Shown here: positions 34,639 to 44,251 of the stretch, one piece after another
Numbering within the stretch: position 1 is the first letter of the stretch
How the letters are laid out: each line of letters begins with the position of its first letter
DNA from: JBHICC01 sp046759385
Lineage (GTDB): Bacteria > Pseudomonadota > Gammaproteobacteria > Acidiferrobacterales > SPGG2
Assembly (NCBI GenBank): GCA_046759385.1
Contig: JBHICC010000003.1
Location: 1-64,000, forward strand
Length of the DNA stretch: 64,000 nt
Reading direction: 5' to 3'
Position numbers and translations under genes: made by a program
The notes under the pieces: model-generated
What the model was told of the DNA's origin: nothing
Databases searched by the model: none
The model's input: the letters and a program-made list of their open reading frames with translations, nothing else

Positions 34639-35694
34639 ATGTTGCCCGATCTGCTCACCTTGATTGACGTTGACTGCCGCTATAACGGCCACCCGGCGGT
34701 ACGCGGGCTCGGCATGAACGTGACACCGGGCAGCGTTGTGTGCCTGCTGGGACCAAGTGGTTGCGGCAAAACAACGGTGTTGCGCGCAATCGCTGGATTT
34801 CATCCGTTGACTGAGGGAGAGATCTTGCTTAAGGGTCAGCATGTGTCGCGGCCGGGGTTCACGTTGCCGCCCGAGAGACGCAATCTCGGCATGGTCTTTC
34901 AAGATTATGCCCTGTTCCCACACCTCAACGTCAACCAAAACGTCGGCTTCGGTTTGCGCAACACGCCTGGCACTACGAAACTACGTGTTGTGAGTGATTT
35001 ACTCGCCACAGTAGGATTAGGTGGCATGGGTGAGCGCTATCCACACGAGCTTTCCGGCGGTCAACAACAGCGTGTGGCACTTGCGCGGGCGCTTGCACCA
35101 CGACCGGATCTCATTCTCATGGATGAGCCATTTTCCAACCTGGACATCGAATTCCGTGAACGTCTGAGCACAGAAGTGCGCGATATCTTGAAAGAGCAAG
35201 GGACTACCGCAGTCCTAGTTACGCATGACCAACACGAAGCCTTCGCTCTGGGTGATAAGGTCGGGGTCATGTACGATGGCCAGCTACTGCAGTGGGACAC
35301 GCCCTACAACCTATATCACGAGCCTGCTTGCCGATTTGTCGCCGACTTTATCGGCCAGGGCGTCTTTGTCCCAGGGACTCTGTTGACGCCGGATACGGTC
35401 GAGACCGAGCTGGGTATGGTTCAGGGTAACCGCGCCTACCCTTGGGGCGAGAAAGCGCCGATCGAGGTCTTGTTCCGGCCCGACGACATTGTGCCTGATC
35501 CCGCCAGCGATCTGCGCGGCGAGGTAGTACAAAAGGCGTTCAAGGGTGCGGAGATTCTGTATACCTTGCAACTGTCGACCGGCGGACAGGTCCTTTCGCT
35601 GTTTCCGAGTCACTCCGATCACGCAGTGGGTGAAACGGTCGGAATCCGAGTCGAGGCCGACCATTTGGTAGTCTTTCCCCGCATAACTGATTAA
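34639..35694 (+). CDS. Orphan ABC transporter ATP-binding protein (FbpC/PotA-like)
   Basis: This 351-residue ATPase has Walker A GPSGCGKTT (38-46), the Q-loop FQDYALFPHL, signature LSGGQQQR (138-145), Walker B LILMDEP (158-164) and H-loop THDQHEA, plus a C-terminal TOBE-like regulatory domain. It resembles iron(III) (FbpC), sulfate or polyamine import ATPases. No permease or binding protein is adjacent, so it may serve partners elsewhere. The ATG at 34639 lies only two bases from AGGAGG; TTG at 34642 has better spacing. Confidence 0.85.
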   Translation: MLPDLLTLIDVDCRYNGHPAVRGLGMNVTPGSVVCLLGPSGCGKTTVLRAIAGFHPLTEGEILLKGQHVSRPGFTLPPERRNLGMVFQDYALFPHLNVNQNVGFGLRNTPGTTKLRVVSDLLATVGLGGMGERYPHELSGGQQQRVALARALAPRPDLILMDEPFSNLDIEFRERLSTEVRDILKEQGTTAVLVTHDQHEAFALGDKVGVMYDGQLLQWDTPYNLYHEPACRFVADFIGQGVFVPGTLLTPDTVETELGMVQGNRAYPWGEKAPIEVLFRPDDIVPDPASDLRGEVVQKAFKGAEILYTLQLSTGGQVLSLFPSHSDHAVGETVGIRVEADHLVVFPRITD

Positions 35695-35777
35695 TCGATT
35701 ACACGTATAACGCCGGCAGCGCGGTAGGCGACTCGTGGATTTTGGCCTAAACTATCTTTAGCATCGAGACCCCCGCG

Positions 35778-37919
35778 TTGGAAAAGAAAATCTTACGTTT
35801 ATTGATTGTCGATGACTCGCCGGACGATGCGGATCTCCCGGTCAGCACGCTGCGCAAGAGCGATTATATGTTGAAATCGCAGCGCGTACAGGATATGGCC
35901 GGCATGCAGGCGGCACTGGCAAAAGCGGAATGGGACCTTGTCATCTCGGAGTATCAGCTACCTCACTTCGGTGCCATTCTCGCACTCGACACATTGAAGC
36001 ACTCGGGTCGCGATCTGCCGTTCATCGTGGTCACCAAGGCGATCCATAGCGACGATCTCGCCAAAGTGATGCGCGCTGGTGCCCGCGATGTGTTGTTAAA
36101 AGACGATCTCGTGCGCTTAGTTCCCGTGATCGAGCGAGAGCTTACAAGCGTTGCCGAGCGTGGTGAGTACCGGCAAACCAACGAGCGTCTCCATGAGATC
36201 GAAAACAAACATCAGGCCATGATAGATGGTTCGCGCGAAGCAATCTGCTATAGCCACGAAGGCATGCACGTAGATGCGAATCGAGCGTACTTGAAGCTGT
36301 TTGGTTACGAAGGCTTGGAGGAGCTCGAAGGCATACCCGTCCTAAATTTGATCGACAAAAGCGATCACGCTGGCTTTAAAGAATATCTTCGCAAAACGAA
36401 CAAGAAAGGCGTCGGTGTCTCCGGCCCGCAAATCTTCACCGCGGTGAAGAAAGACAGCTCGCGGCTTCCCGTTGAGGTCAGTATGTCGCTGATCAGTCTC
36501 GGCGGCGAGAGCTGTACCCAGATTGTCGTCGTCGATCTCTCAAGACACGCCGCTGTCCAGATCAAGCGCGACGAGATTAGCGATCGTGACGATCTCACGG
36601 GTGCCCATAAGCGCGAGTACTTCCTGGAGCAACTCGGTAGCGCAATTGAGCAGGCCAAGGGTGGCGGTGGAAGCGGCGCGCTTGTGTACATCGAACTAGA
36701 CGGCCTGAAGGAAATTAATGAGAAATTCGGAAGCTCGCGTGGTGACCGGCTGTTGAGCGAAATCGGCTCGTTGTTTATCAATAAGCTCGGTGACGATGGG
36801 ATCGTGTCGCGTTTCGGCGGTGATGAGTTCGCGGTTCTGTTAGCCAAGGACGACCAAGACGATGCGCAGGCGATCGCGAAGACACTTAATCAATGCGTAG
36901 AGGATGCATCGTCAGCGGTTGTTGGGCAAGCCGACGCGTCGGATTGCACCTTAGGCTTAATCATGATTGATGAAACGGCCGGCAGCGTGGAGAAGATTTT
37001 GTCACTCGCCTATGGCGCATGCGAGCAAGCCAAGAAACGAAAGAAGCCATCCGCGCCTGCGACGGAAACGCGCCCTCGGTCTAGTAGTACCAAAGACGCA
37101 GACGCGCAGCGTCTCGCAGTATGGCGCAACCGCATTCAGCATGCGCTAGACAGTAGCACCTTCCAGCTCGTCTACCAGCCGATTATCAACCTCATTGGAG
37201 ATCCTTCCGAGTACTACGAAGTCTTGATTCGCATGCCTGGGGATAACGATGAACTGATTTCTGCCGGTGAGTTTATGGCGGTCGCCGAGGAGTCCGGGCA
37301 GGCAAGCGCCATCGATGAGTGGGTGGTCGAACACGCACTGAAGGGGCTAGTTGAACTGCATCAGGAAGGTCAGAAAGCCTCGTTTTTCGTCAACCTGTCG
37401 ATGCACGCTCCGCAGAATGAAGTGCTTGTGCCGTTGATCCAGGGAGTTCTCAAGGAAAGTGATCTTGCCGGTGAGCATTTGATCCTGGAGACGGACGAGA
37501 CATTGCTCGACAACAACTTTCAGGCGACTGAGGCTTTCATGCAGGCCACACATAAGCTCGGGTGTCGGCACTCGCTCGATAACTTTGGTGCGCGCCTGGC
37601 CCTTTTGGGTCGCCTGCGAGAGCTGCCCGTTGAGTTCTTGAAGATAGACGGCGCGCTCGTGCGCAACTGCGCGCAGGACAACATCAAACAGTTGGCGCTG
37701 AAAACTATCGTGCAGGCGGCCAAAATATTAAACAAAAAAACCATCGGCAAATGTGTAGAAGACGAAGAAACGCTGTCCCTGCTTTACAGCTACGAGCTCG
37801 ACTACTTGCAGGGCAATTATTTCCAGCATGCCGACACCGCACCGGAGTTCAACTTCGGCAGCGAGACCACCTTGTCCTCGGAGGACGCCGATACGCCGAA
37901 TTGGCCTCCGGCGACGTAG
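35778..37919 (+). CDS. FimX-like c-di-GMP receptor, REC-PAS-GGDEF-EAL
   Basis: This 713-residue protein has a degenerate receiver domain (acidic D12-D13 present, but E58 replaces the phospho-acceptor Asp), a PAS domain (about 145-265), a GGDEF domain with an intact GGDEF motif (347-351), and an EAL-type domain. The EAL motif reads EVL (481-483), the DDFG motif is DNFG (601-604), and the AEGVE loop becomes GKCVE, so hydrolysis is unlikely and c-di-GMP binding is favoured. P. aeruginosa FimX has the same layout and the same EVL. The TTG start at 35778 has no strong SD. Confidence 0.85.
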   Translation: MEKKILRLLIVDDSPDDADLPVSTLRKSDYMLKSQRVQDMAGMQAALAKAEWDLVISEYQLPHFGAILALDTLKHSGRDLPFIVVTKAIHSDDLAKVMRAGARDVLLKDDLVRLVPVIERELTSVAERGEYRQTNERLHEIENKHQAMIDGSREAICYSHEGMHVDANRAYLKLFGYEGLEELEGIPVLNLIDKSDHAGFKEYLRKTNKKGVGVSGPQIFTAVKKDSSRLPVEVSMSLISLGGESCTQIVVVDLSRHAAVQIKRDEISDRDDLTGAHKREYFLEQLGSAIEQAKGGGGSGALVYIELDGLKEINEKFGSSRGDRLLSEIGSLFINKLGDDGIVSRFGGDEFAVLLAKDDQDDAQAIAKTLNQCVEDASSAVVGQADASDCTLGLIMIDETAGSVEKILSLAYGACEQAKKRKKPSAPATETRPRSSSTKDADAQRLAVWRNRIQHALDSSTFQLVYQPIINLIGDPSEYYEVLIRMPGDNDELISAGEFMAVAEESGQASAIDEWVVEHALKGLVELHQEGQKASFFVNLSMHAPQNEVLVPLIQGVLKESDLAGEHLILETDETLLDNNFQATEAFMQATHKLGCRHSLDNFGARLALLGRLRELPVEFLKIDGALVRNCAQDNIKQLALKTIVQAAKILNKKTIGKCVEDEETLSLLYSYELDYLQGNYFQHADTAPEFNFGSETTLSSEDADTPNWPPAT

Positions 37920-38039
37920 CGGCGACCCCCGCCTCTGACCCTCGACCCGTCTGTCTCGGCAACACTGGCTCTGCCTTCGGGCTTGCGCATGCGGTCAGGT
38001 AAAATGCGTCTGCACTGACGTAACTTACTGAGCGAATCC

Positions 38040-39863
38040 GTGGATCCCAGCCTCTACCCGCCTCCGCCGACGAGCCAGAACCCCTGGACTCCAATTCGCA
38101 CTTTGCTGCCGTATCTCTGGGAGTTTCGCGGCCGTGTCTTATTGGCGGTTTTCTTCCTGGGGTTGTCTAAGTTGGCGAGCGTGGCGATTCCGCTGGTGCT
38201 AAAGGAAATCGTCGATGCGCTCGATCGACCACAAGCCATACTCATACTCCCGCTGTTCCTTCTGCTCGCATACGGCGGATTGCGGCTAGTAAACGCCCTT
38301 TTCGGCGAGCTGCGTGATGTCGTATTCGCTAAGGTCATGCAGCGCTCCATTCGCCGAATTGCGCTCAAAGTTTTTCGGCATTTGCACAATCTTGCACTTC
38401 GCTTTCATCTCGATCGGCGCACAGGTGGGGTTTCGCGAGATATCGAACGTGGTACCGCTGGCATTCGCTTTTTGTTGACTTTCAGTATCTTCAATGTGCT
38501 GCCGACCTTACTCGAAATCGGCCTAGTCGTAGGAATATTGCTAATCAAGTTTGATGTGTGGTTCGCGGTCATCACCTTCGTAACTCTTGGTACCTATATC
38601 CTATTCACGTTCTGGGTCACCGAGTGGCGCATGAAATTTCGCCGCGCAATGAATGAGATGGACTCGAAAGCGAACACATCTGCGATTGATAGTTTGCTCA
38701 ACTATGAGACCGTTAAGTACTTTACGAATGAGGACTACGAAGCGAAGCGCTACGACGACAACTTGTGCTCATGGGAGAACGCAGCGATTCGAACTCAGAC
38801 GTCACTGTCAGCGCTAAACGCGGGGCAAGGCGCAATTATCGCTGTCGGCGTAACTTTGCTGATGGTACTCGCCAGCCAAGGGGTTGTAAGTGGGTCAATG
38901 ACACTCGGCGACCTTGTGATGGTGAACGCGTTTCTAATTCAGCTCTACATGCCACTTCGGTTCCTCGGGACCGTGTACCGTGAGATTCGCCACGCGCTCG
39001 CGGACATGGAACGCATGTTCGGCCTGCTCGAGGCGCCTCCGGAGGTGCAAGACAAGCCGCGGGCAAGTGATTTATCCGTACGTGGGGGAGATATTCGCTT
39101 TGAGCACGTTGACTTCGGTTACGATCCCGATCGACAGATTTTGTTCGGCGTGGATTTCTCGGTTCCTACCAATCACAAGGTTGCGGTGGTAGGCCACAGT
39201 GGAGCCGGTAAGTCCACTCTGGCACGACTGATCTTTCGCTTTTACGACGTCAGCGCCGGACGCATTCTGATTGATGGGCAAGACATTCGCGACGTTACAC
39301 AATCGAGCTTGCGTAGCGCAATCGGCGTCGTTCCACAGGACACAGTGCTATTCAACGACACCATTTACTACAACATCGCTTACGGACATCCGGGTGCCAG
39401 TCATGACGAAATCATCCTGGCCGCCAAACACGCCCAGATTCACGCCTTTATTGAATCTTTACCAAAAGGCTATAACTCAATCGTCGGTGAGCGCGGGCTT
39501 AAGCTCTCGGGTGGTGAGAAGCAGCGGGTTGCCATCGCCCGGACAATTCTTAAGAATCCTAAAATCCTCGTATTCGATGAGGCGACATCAGCGCTTGATT
39601 CAGCGACCGAGCAGGCTATTCAGGCGCAACTGCGAGAAGTCGCGGCCAACCACACCACGCTCGTCATCGCGCACCGCCTCTCGACCGTGATGGACGCCGA
39701 TCAGATTTTGGTAATGGCGGAGGGTTGCATCGTCGAGCGCGGCACCCACTCTGAGTTGCTCGCCCGCGATGGGCTTTACTCGCATATGTGGGCTCTGCAG
39801 CAGCGCGAAGAGCAAGAACGATTGCGCAAGGCGGTGGGGAATGGACTTAGGCGCGAGCCATAG
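38040..39863 (+). CDS. Atm1-type ABC exporter (fused membrane and ATPase domains)
   Basis: This 607-residue half-transporter has six transmembrane segments (about residues 28-320, with LLNYETVKYFTNEDYE typical of Atm1/ABCB7), then an ATPase domain with Walker A GHSGAGKST, signature LSGGEKQR, Walker B ILVFDEAT and H-loop IAHRLST. Bacterial Atm1 homologues export glutathione-bound metals or persulfides from the cytoplasm. The GTG at 38040 is the likely start. It converges with the TSUP permease gene. Heavy-metal detoxification is possible but not shown. Confidence 0.9.
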   Translation: MDPSLYPPPPTSQNPWTPIRTLLPYLWEFRGRVLLAVFFLGLSKLASVAIPLVLKEIVDALDRPQAILILPLFLLLAYGGLRLVNALFGELRDVVFAKVMQRSIRRIALKVFRHLHNLALRFHLDRRTGGVSRDIERGTAGIRFLLTFSIFNVLPTLLEIGLVVGILLIKFDVWFAVITFVTLGTYILFTFWVTEWRMKFRRAMNEMDSKANTSAIDSLLNYETVKYFTNEDYEAKRYDDNLCSWENAAIRTQTSLSALNAGQGAIIAVGVTLLMVLASQGVVSGSMTLGDLVMVNAFLIQLYMPLRFLGTVYREIRHALADMERMFGLLEAPPEVQDKPRASDLSVRGGDIRFEHVDFGYDPDRQILFGVDFSVPTNHKVAVVGHSGAGKSTLARLIFRFYDVSAGRILIDGQDIRDVTQSSLRSAIGVVPQDTVLFNDTIYYNIAYGHPGASHDEIILAAKHAQIHAFIESLPKGYNSIVGERGLKLSGGEKQRVAIARTILKNPKILVFDEATSALDSATEQAIQAQLREVAANHTTLVIAHRLSTVMDADQILVMAEGCIVERGTHSELLARDGLYSHMWALQQREEQERLRKAVGNGLRREP

Positions 39864-39929
39864 TCGGGCACGCGGCCTGGTCAGGTTAGGTTGGTTTGTG
39901 CGAAAAAAACGATATGCAAACGGTTACGA

Positions 39930-40673
39930 CTATGACAGGAGTCGCGCGCCCGAAAGGGTGATCAACCCCCCAACGATGCGGCTGAACCAGATTTCCGAGA
40001 TTCGCGCGAAGATTCGATTCCCAACTAATATTCCTAGAAAAAGCCCTGGTAGGGCGAGGGCGACCAATGTCAACGCTTCTCCCGAAACCACGCCGGCACC
40101 GATATAGGTTGTCACTCGGGCAAGCGCCGAAGCAAACAAAATCGGTATCATGACCTTTCTGAAAAGCGCCTTGGTGTAACGACGACCCAGATGCCAGGCA
40201 AGCGCAGGACCGGTAATGCCGATCAGGCCGCCGAGACAGCCGGCTGTGGCCGCGACCGCCAGGTCGACGCGGCCTGGATGTGCAGATAGATCATCCGCAA
40301 GCGCCGCGGCCTTGCGCGCCCGTCCACCGAGCATAAACCAGAGCCCAAGCGGCAGCAGCGCGAGCCCGAAGACGATATTGAAATAATTCGCCGGCGCCCA
40401 GGCGAGGAACGCTGCGCCGATCGCTGAGCCGATCACCGCCGCCAGCGCCATGGGTAGCCAGAACCCCTTGTGTACCCAAGCGTGATCAAGTTTGAACAAG
40501 GCGGTGTTGCTGATCAAATCTAAGAAACCAATAACAACTACGACCTCTTTAGCGCCAAAGACCAACGCCCCCAAAGGCACAAGCACGACACCGGGGCCAA
40601 AGGCGGCAACGCTCTTCAGCAGAAACGCGAAAAATGAAAGCGGAACGATCAAAAACAGTTCAAGTTCTTGCAT
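39930..40673 (-). CDS. TSUP (TauE/SafE) family permease
   Basis: This 247-residue protein has about eight hydrophobic helices. The repeated TSUP signatures are visible: AFGPGVVLVPLGALVFG at the start and GCLGGLIGITGPALAWHLG in the second half. The family carries sulfite, sulfonates, acetate or other small anions across the membrane. ATG at 40673 was chosen over TTG 40691. It is the last gene of the operon with the epimerase, DUF1684 and AstE-like genes, so its cargo may be a product or substrate of them. Confidence 0.82.
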   Translation of the reverse strand: MQELELFLIVPLSFFAFLLKSVAAFGPGVVLVPLGALVFGAKEVVVVIGFLDLISNTALFKLDHAWVHKGFWLPMALAAVIGSAIGAAFLAWAPANYFNIVFGLALLPLGLWFMLGGRARKAAALADDLSAHPGRVDLAVAATAGCLGGLIGITGPALAWHLGRRYTKALFRKVMIPILFASALARVTTYIGAGVVSGEALTLVALALPGLFLGILVGNRIFARISEIWFSRIVGGLITLSGARLLS

Positions 40674-40695
40674 CGCACAATCAGTGGACAAGGAG

Positions 40696-41634
40696 TTAAT
40701 GCGCCGCGGATCGCTGATCCCTCAACCAATCCGCGTAGCGGCGTACGCCTTCTTCCAGTTCGTAGCGTGGCTCATAGCTGAGTTCCCGCTTGGCGCGACT
40801 GATATCAAGCGCTTCACTGCGCCGCATAAGCGCACCTGGACCGATGTTCACCCTAACGGGGAAGTGGGTATAACGCTGGGCCAGATTGGCCACTTCACCG
40901 ACTGTGTGCGCCCGGCCCGTGGCAATGTTGAATGTCTTCTCGCTTAAGCCCTCGGCATTGAACAATAGAACGATCCCACGGGCGGCGTCCTCGACATATG
41001 TGAAGTCCAGCCGCTGATCCGCCCCTTTCTCCATTTGCAATCCTTCAATGCCTTCCAGGGCACCAAATGCCAGCTTGTAAAGCCGAATAAAGCGAGAGGG
41101 ATATTTTCCCGGACCGTACACGAAATAGAGCCTTGCGATTCTAAAGTCCAGCCCAAAGCTCTGCTCATATTGAAAGCCCAGGTATTCTGCCGACGTTTTC
41201 GTCGCAGCGTAGAGGTCCGTCGGGTTCGGCGCGTTATCTTCAGACGCGAATCCATCGACCACACCATAGACGGCACCGGTACTCGTATAGACCACTTTTT
41301 TGACCTCAAGCCGACGCGCGAGCTCAAGCACATTGACCAGACCCATAAGATTGGTCTCGACGTTGTGACGTGGATTATCCAACACCAGCTCACCCATAAC
41401 GCCTACCGTATGAATGACACCTTCGATGTCACGGCCGTAGGTTTTGAACACGTCAGTTAGAGCAGCGAAATCCAACACATCGCCTTGGATGAATCTTATG
41501 TGATCAGAAACGGGATCAAGATAATCGAGCGCGCGCTGCTCGACATCATAAAGGACGACTTCCCGCTCGTTGCTCGCCAACAAACGAGCTATCCAAGACG
41601 CAATGTGACCGTAGCCGCCGGTGACGAGAACCAT
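40696..41634 (-). CDS. NAD-dependent epimerase/dehydratase (extended SDR)
   Basis: This 312-residue SDR protein has the dinucleotide loop TGGYGHIASWIARLL at the N-terminus, the catalytic STGAVYG serine (near residue 118) and the YAATK pair (Y143, K147). The segment RLDFTYVEDAARGIVLLF and the C-terminal KRELSYEPRYELEEGVRRY are typical of sugar-nucleotide epimerases/dehydratases. Its substrate is not clear. It follows the DUF1684 gene with a two-base gap in a five-gene minus-strand unit. Confidence 0.85.
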   Translation of the reverse strand: MVLVTGGYGHIASWIARLLASNEREVVLYDVEQRALDYLDPVSDHIRFIQGDVLDFAALTDVFKTYGRDIEGVIHTVGVMGELVLDNPRHNVETNLMGLVNVLELARRLEVKKVVYTSTGAVYGVVDGFASEDNAPNPTDLYAATKTSAEYLGFQYEQSFGLDFRIARLYFVYGPGKYPSRFIRLYKLAFGALEGIEGLQMEKGADQRLDFTYVEDAARGIVLLFNAEGLSEKTFNIATGRAHTVGEVANLAQRYTHFPVRVNIGPGALMRRSEALDISRAKRELSYEPRYELEEGVRRYADWLRDQRSAAH

Positions 41635-41636
41635 AA

Positions 41637-42260
41637 TCAGAGCACTCGCTCGCCGGCTTCAACAGCCAATTCGAGTCTATTTTCTTCCGGTATCAACGGG
41701 CACACCCAGCGGTCTGCATAGGCGCACGAGGGATTGTAAGCATAGTTAAAATCGAGCACGACCTGCTCATCAGTAACCCCAAGATCGGCTCCCTTTATCG
41801 TGTCGTAAAGAAAACGCCCGCCTCCATAGGTCGTCTCACCGTTCGTACAATCACGAAACGGCAAGAATAGCCCGCCGCCGTATCCTTCGAGCCAGTAAGC
41901 GTTCAGCATGCCCACCTCGCCGCCCAACTCAAAGTGGGCCTGTGCCACGCGCGTGTAACGCAGCACACCGTCTGCCGCGAGATCAGTCTCTTCCGACTGG
42001 TGCTCCACGGCACGATCGAGGGTGCCCAGTACCGAGTAAGCGGGGTTAAACGGATAGTAATCGAGCCCTTCGAACGCGGCACGCTGCTCAAGGGAAAGAG
42101 GGCTCGAGGGGTGTGTTTTGAAGAGCGCGTCGCGCCCCCTGCGAAAGTGCTCTGCCGTGGCTGCGCCATTGGCGTTTGACGCCTCGCGCACGTGTCCATA
42201 AAGCCCCGCCACAGCGTGGCGCCACTGCGTGAGCGCGAACGGATCAGTTGGCGTAGTCAA
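41637..42260 (-). CDS. DUF1684 protein
   Basis: This 207-residue protein has the DUF1684 C-terminal hallmarks: TYGGGRFLYD near residue 140, DFNYAYNPSCAYADRW, then the PLIPEENRLELAVEAGE end. I choose TTG at 42260: it overlaps the stop of the upstream AstE-like gene as TTGA, which implies translational coupling. The longer ATG frame from 42344 is unlikely. Conserved Cys and Tyr residues suggest a ligand-binding or enzymatic role, but none is known. The family often accompanies small-molecule hydrolases. Confidence 0.8.
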   Translation of the reverse strand: MTTPTDPFALTQWRHAVAGLYGHVREASNANGAATAEHFRRGRDALFKTHPSSPLSLEQRAAFEGLDYYPFNPAYSVLGTLDRAVEHQSEETDLAADGVLRYTRVAQAHFELGGEVGMLNAYWLEGYGGGLFLPFRDCTNGETTYGGGRFLYDTIKGADLGVTDEQVVLDFNYAYNPSCAYADRWVCPLIPEENRLELAVEAGERVL

Positions 42261-43315
42261 GACCGCCCGTTTCCGGATGCGCTTAAATGACCGACCGTGG
42301 CCTCGTAATAATCCTGGTATCTTTCCATTAGATAGCATAAGCAATCCTGGCGGATCGCCTGGGCACTTAAGGTTAACATCGCCGGGATCACGGATTTCGC
42401 GGTACGAATTTCCCTCTCTGCCAGCCCGAAGAACTGATTTGTAACATCGTGGCCACGTTCATCACGTACATCGAGATATGCCTTGCAGTCCGGCCGTATC
42501 CAGCCGAACGTCGTTTCGATAGGAAGCTCGCGGAAGTTAAGTGTGTCGAGATCATCGACCAAGCGAATGTCGAGGCTATCGTCGCCGAAGCCGAAGCTAG
42601 TCTCAGATGGGACTTTAACAATCGCCACCGTGTGAAAGAGATCGATGTCATGCGTCGCCACGGGATGGTTAGGGATCTCAGCCAGATGCAAGCCCGCCTC
42701 CAGATACTCTAAAGCGTGCTCTACGCCCCGCGACTCGCCCGGACGCCCGCATTCGACCGTAACTGCGGGGCACAGCTCTGAAAATGCCGCTACCTGTACA
42801 CCATCGGGTTTCACGAAATAAACGACGGTACGCCCAAACAATGTAGCCAGGTGCAAAAAGCGATGATCGATGCGCCGCACGCTAGCATAGTGCGGATTCA
42901 TGCCACTCGTATTGTGGATGTCGATGCTTGCAAACACGCGATGTACGCGCATCTCCTCCACGACCTGTCGCACCATCTTGTGCTCCGGTAGAGGCTGCCT
43001 ATCGGCGTTCGTTTCCCAGATCCGATTGTAGTCCGGCTGTCCAGGCAAGAAGCGCTCCCGCAAGCGGGCGGCAAGCACGTTGCCGACAAACACAGACAGT
43101 GCTCGTGGAAGCTTCTTGTCCTGATACTTACGCAGCAACTCGCGAACCGCCAGCCAGCCGGTATCCTCGTTGCCATGCAAGAGCACCGAGACGAATAACG
43201 GCTGCGGGCGCCGCCCGGACAAATGCATCAGTGTAGGTCCCGGCAGTACCTCGTGTAGGCGCGGCGCCTCCAGTTCCAACAAACCCTCCGGCACGCTGTT
43301 GATCACATTTAACAT
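42257..43315 (-). CDS. Succinylglutamate desuccinylase/aspartoacylase family protein
   Basis: This 352-residue M14-like zinc amidohydrolase has the metal ligands H47 and E50 in HGNEDTG and the third ligand H134 in IDIHNTSG, plus the substrate-binding VECGRPGES segment near residue 187. AstE and aspartoacylase remove acyl groups from amino acids; this homologue's acyl-amino acid is unknown. It is upstream-coupled to DUF1684 (TTGA overlap) and is preceded five bases away by the truncated GCS2-like gene. Its neighbours suggest an amino-acid or gamma-glutamyl conjugate pathway. Confidence 0.85.
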   Translation of the reverse strand: MLNVINSVPEGLLELEAPRLHEVLPGPTLMHLSGRRPQPLFVSVLLHGNEDTGWLAVRELLRKYQDKKLPRALSVFVGNVLAARLRERFLPGQPDYNRIWETNADRQPLPEHKMVRQVVEEMRVHRVFASIDIHNTSGMNPHYASVRRIDHRFLHLATLFGRTVVYFVKPDGVQVAAFSELCPAVTVECGRPGESRGVEHALEYLEAGLHLAEIPNHPVATHDIDLFHTVAIVKVPSETSFGFGDDSLDIRLVDDLDTLNFRELPIETTFGWIRPDCKAYLDVRDERGHDVTNQFFGLAEREIRTAKSVIPAMLTLSAQAIRQDCLCYLMERYQDYYEATVGHLSASGNGRS

Positions 43316-43939
43316 CTAAAGCTCCCACTCATGAACCGGTGCTCCGCCGCGCGGATGGGCACGGTATGCAGCCACCGGGCCTTCCACGTCCTTGCCATGT
43401 TTTTCTACATGCGCCCGCTGCCAAGCGGCGTCATTGCGCGCGCTGCGCACCCGCGCCTCGATGATATTGAGGAAGCGCCGAATCGCCCCAGGCGCGAGGC
43501 CCTGCTTTTCTAACCCGCGTTGGGGCATCGCCAAGAGCTCATCAAGCAGCAACGCCCGAATTGGCATGGGCTTACCTTGCAGCCAGACGATCTCCGCATC
43601 CAGCCCGTCCTTGGCGGCGGTGTAGAAGTTCGTCCGCGCCTGTTCGAACGGGAGCTGGGCTTCCGGCGCGCGCGCCTGCCTGGCAAGGGTATTGACCAGA
43701 CCAAAGAACAGCGCGGCATTAGCGACGGTGTCAATTATACTCGGACCCGCGGGTACAACGCGATGCTCGATGCGTTTGTGCGGCCGTCCTTTAGGACAGA
43801 AACCTATCAAAGGCCGATTCCACCGCCAGATCGTGCCGTTGTGCAGGCGTAGATGCGGAAGTCGGGCCGACTCGTCTTCGATCGCCGTAGGCAGTAGGGG
43901 CGGGTAGAGCTGTAAGTTTTTGTATCTTCCCGAAACCAT
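43316..43939 (-). pseudogene. GCS2-like glutamate-cysteine ligase gene, 5' half missing
   Basis: The 207-residue frame matches only the C-terminal part of GCS2/YbdK-type glutamate-cysteine ligase-like proteins: HLRLHNGTIWRWNRPLIGF, PHKRIEHRVVPAGPSIIDT and PFEQARTNFYTAAKDGLDA. Full family members are roughly 450-500 residues, so about half is lost. The frame starts with ATG at 43939 directly after an in-frame TGA. No frame upstream, out to the htpG promoter, encodes the missing part. It is therefore a remnant, or possibly a shortened domain kept for another purpose, at the head of an operon. Confidence 0.65.
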
Positions 43940-44251
43940 GCCTCAAGGAGTGCAGTCTCCTCGTGCAATCATGCTTTGAATCGCTCAAAGTCGCGCTTGC
44001 TAAACCGGCTGCAGCTGATCTCTTGACCCAACGTGTAGCCCCTCCGACACTCGGCACGTTGGAGACTCAGCGCAAATCGCAGGCGAGTGTGCCAGCCCTT
44101 GTGCCGCCCCACAAGGCGAATCTGCCCGAGATATTTGCTCGGTGAGGCGTTTACCGTAGAGTGTGGTCATGCGCCCGCTCTTGAATCCCCGCACCTCAGT
44201 CCCTAGTAATATGGAGTTACCTATCAACGTATTGAGGAGCATTGCCGCCCC
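43940..44251. other. Spacer between the GCS2-like remnant and htpG
   Basis: This 312-bp stretch separates divergent genes. It contains an AGGAG/CTCCT small hairpin near 43946-43962 and the htpG heat-shock promoter at 44180-44208. No frame here continues the truncated GCS2 gene. Confidence 0.4.
44180..44208 (+). promoter_or_regulatory. Sigma-32 heat-shock promoter of htpG
   Basis: CTTGAAT at 44180-44186 and CCCTAGTA at 44201-44208 are separated by 14 bases. Sigma-32 (RpoH) consensus is CTTGAAA, 13-14 bases, CCCCATNT; both elements are close. It lies about 45 bases before htpG, a classic RpoH target, which supports the assignment. Confidence 0.65.
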
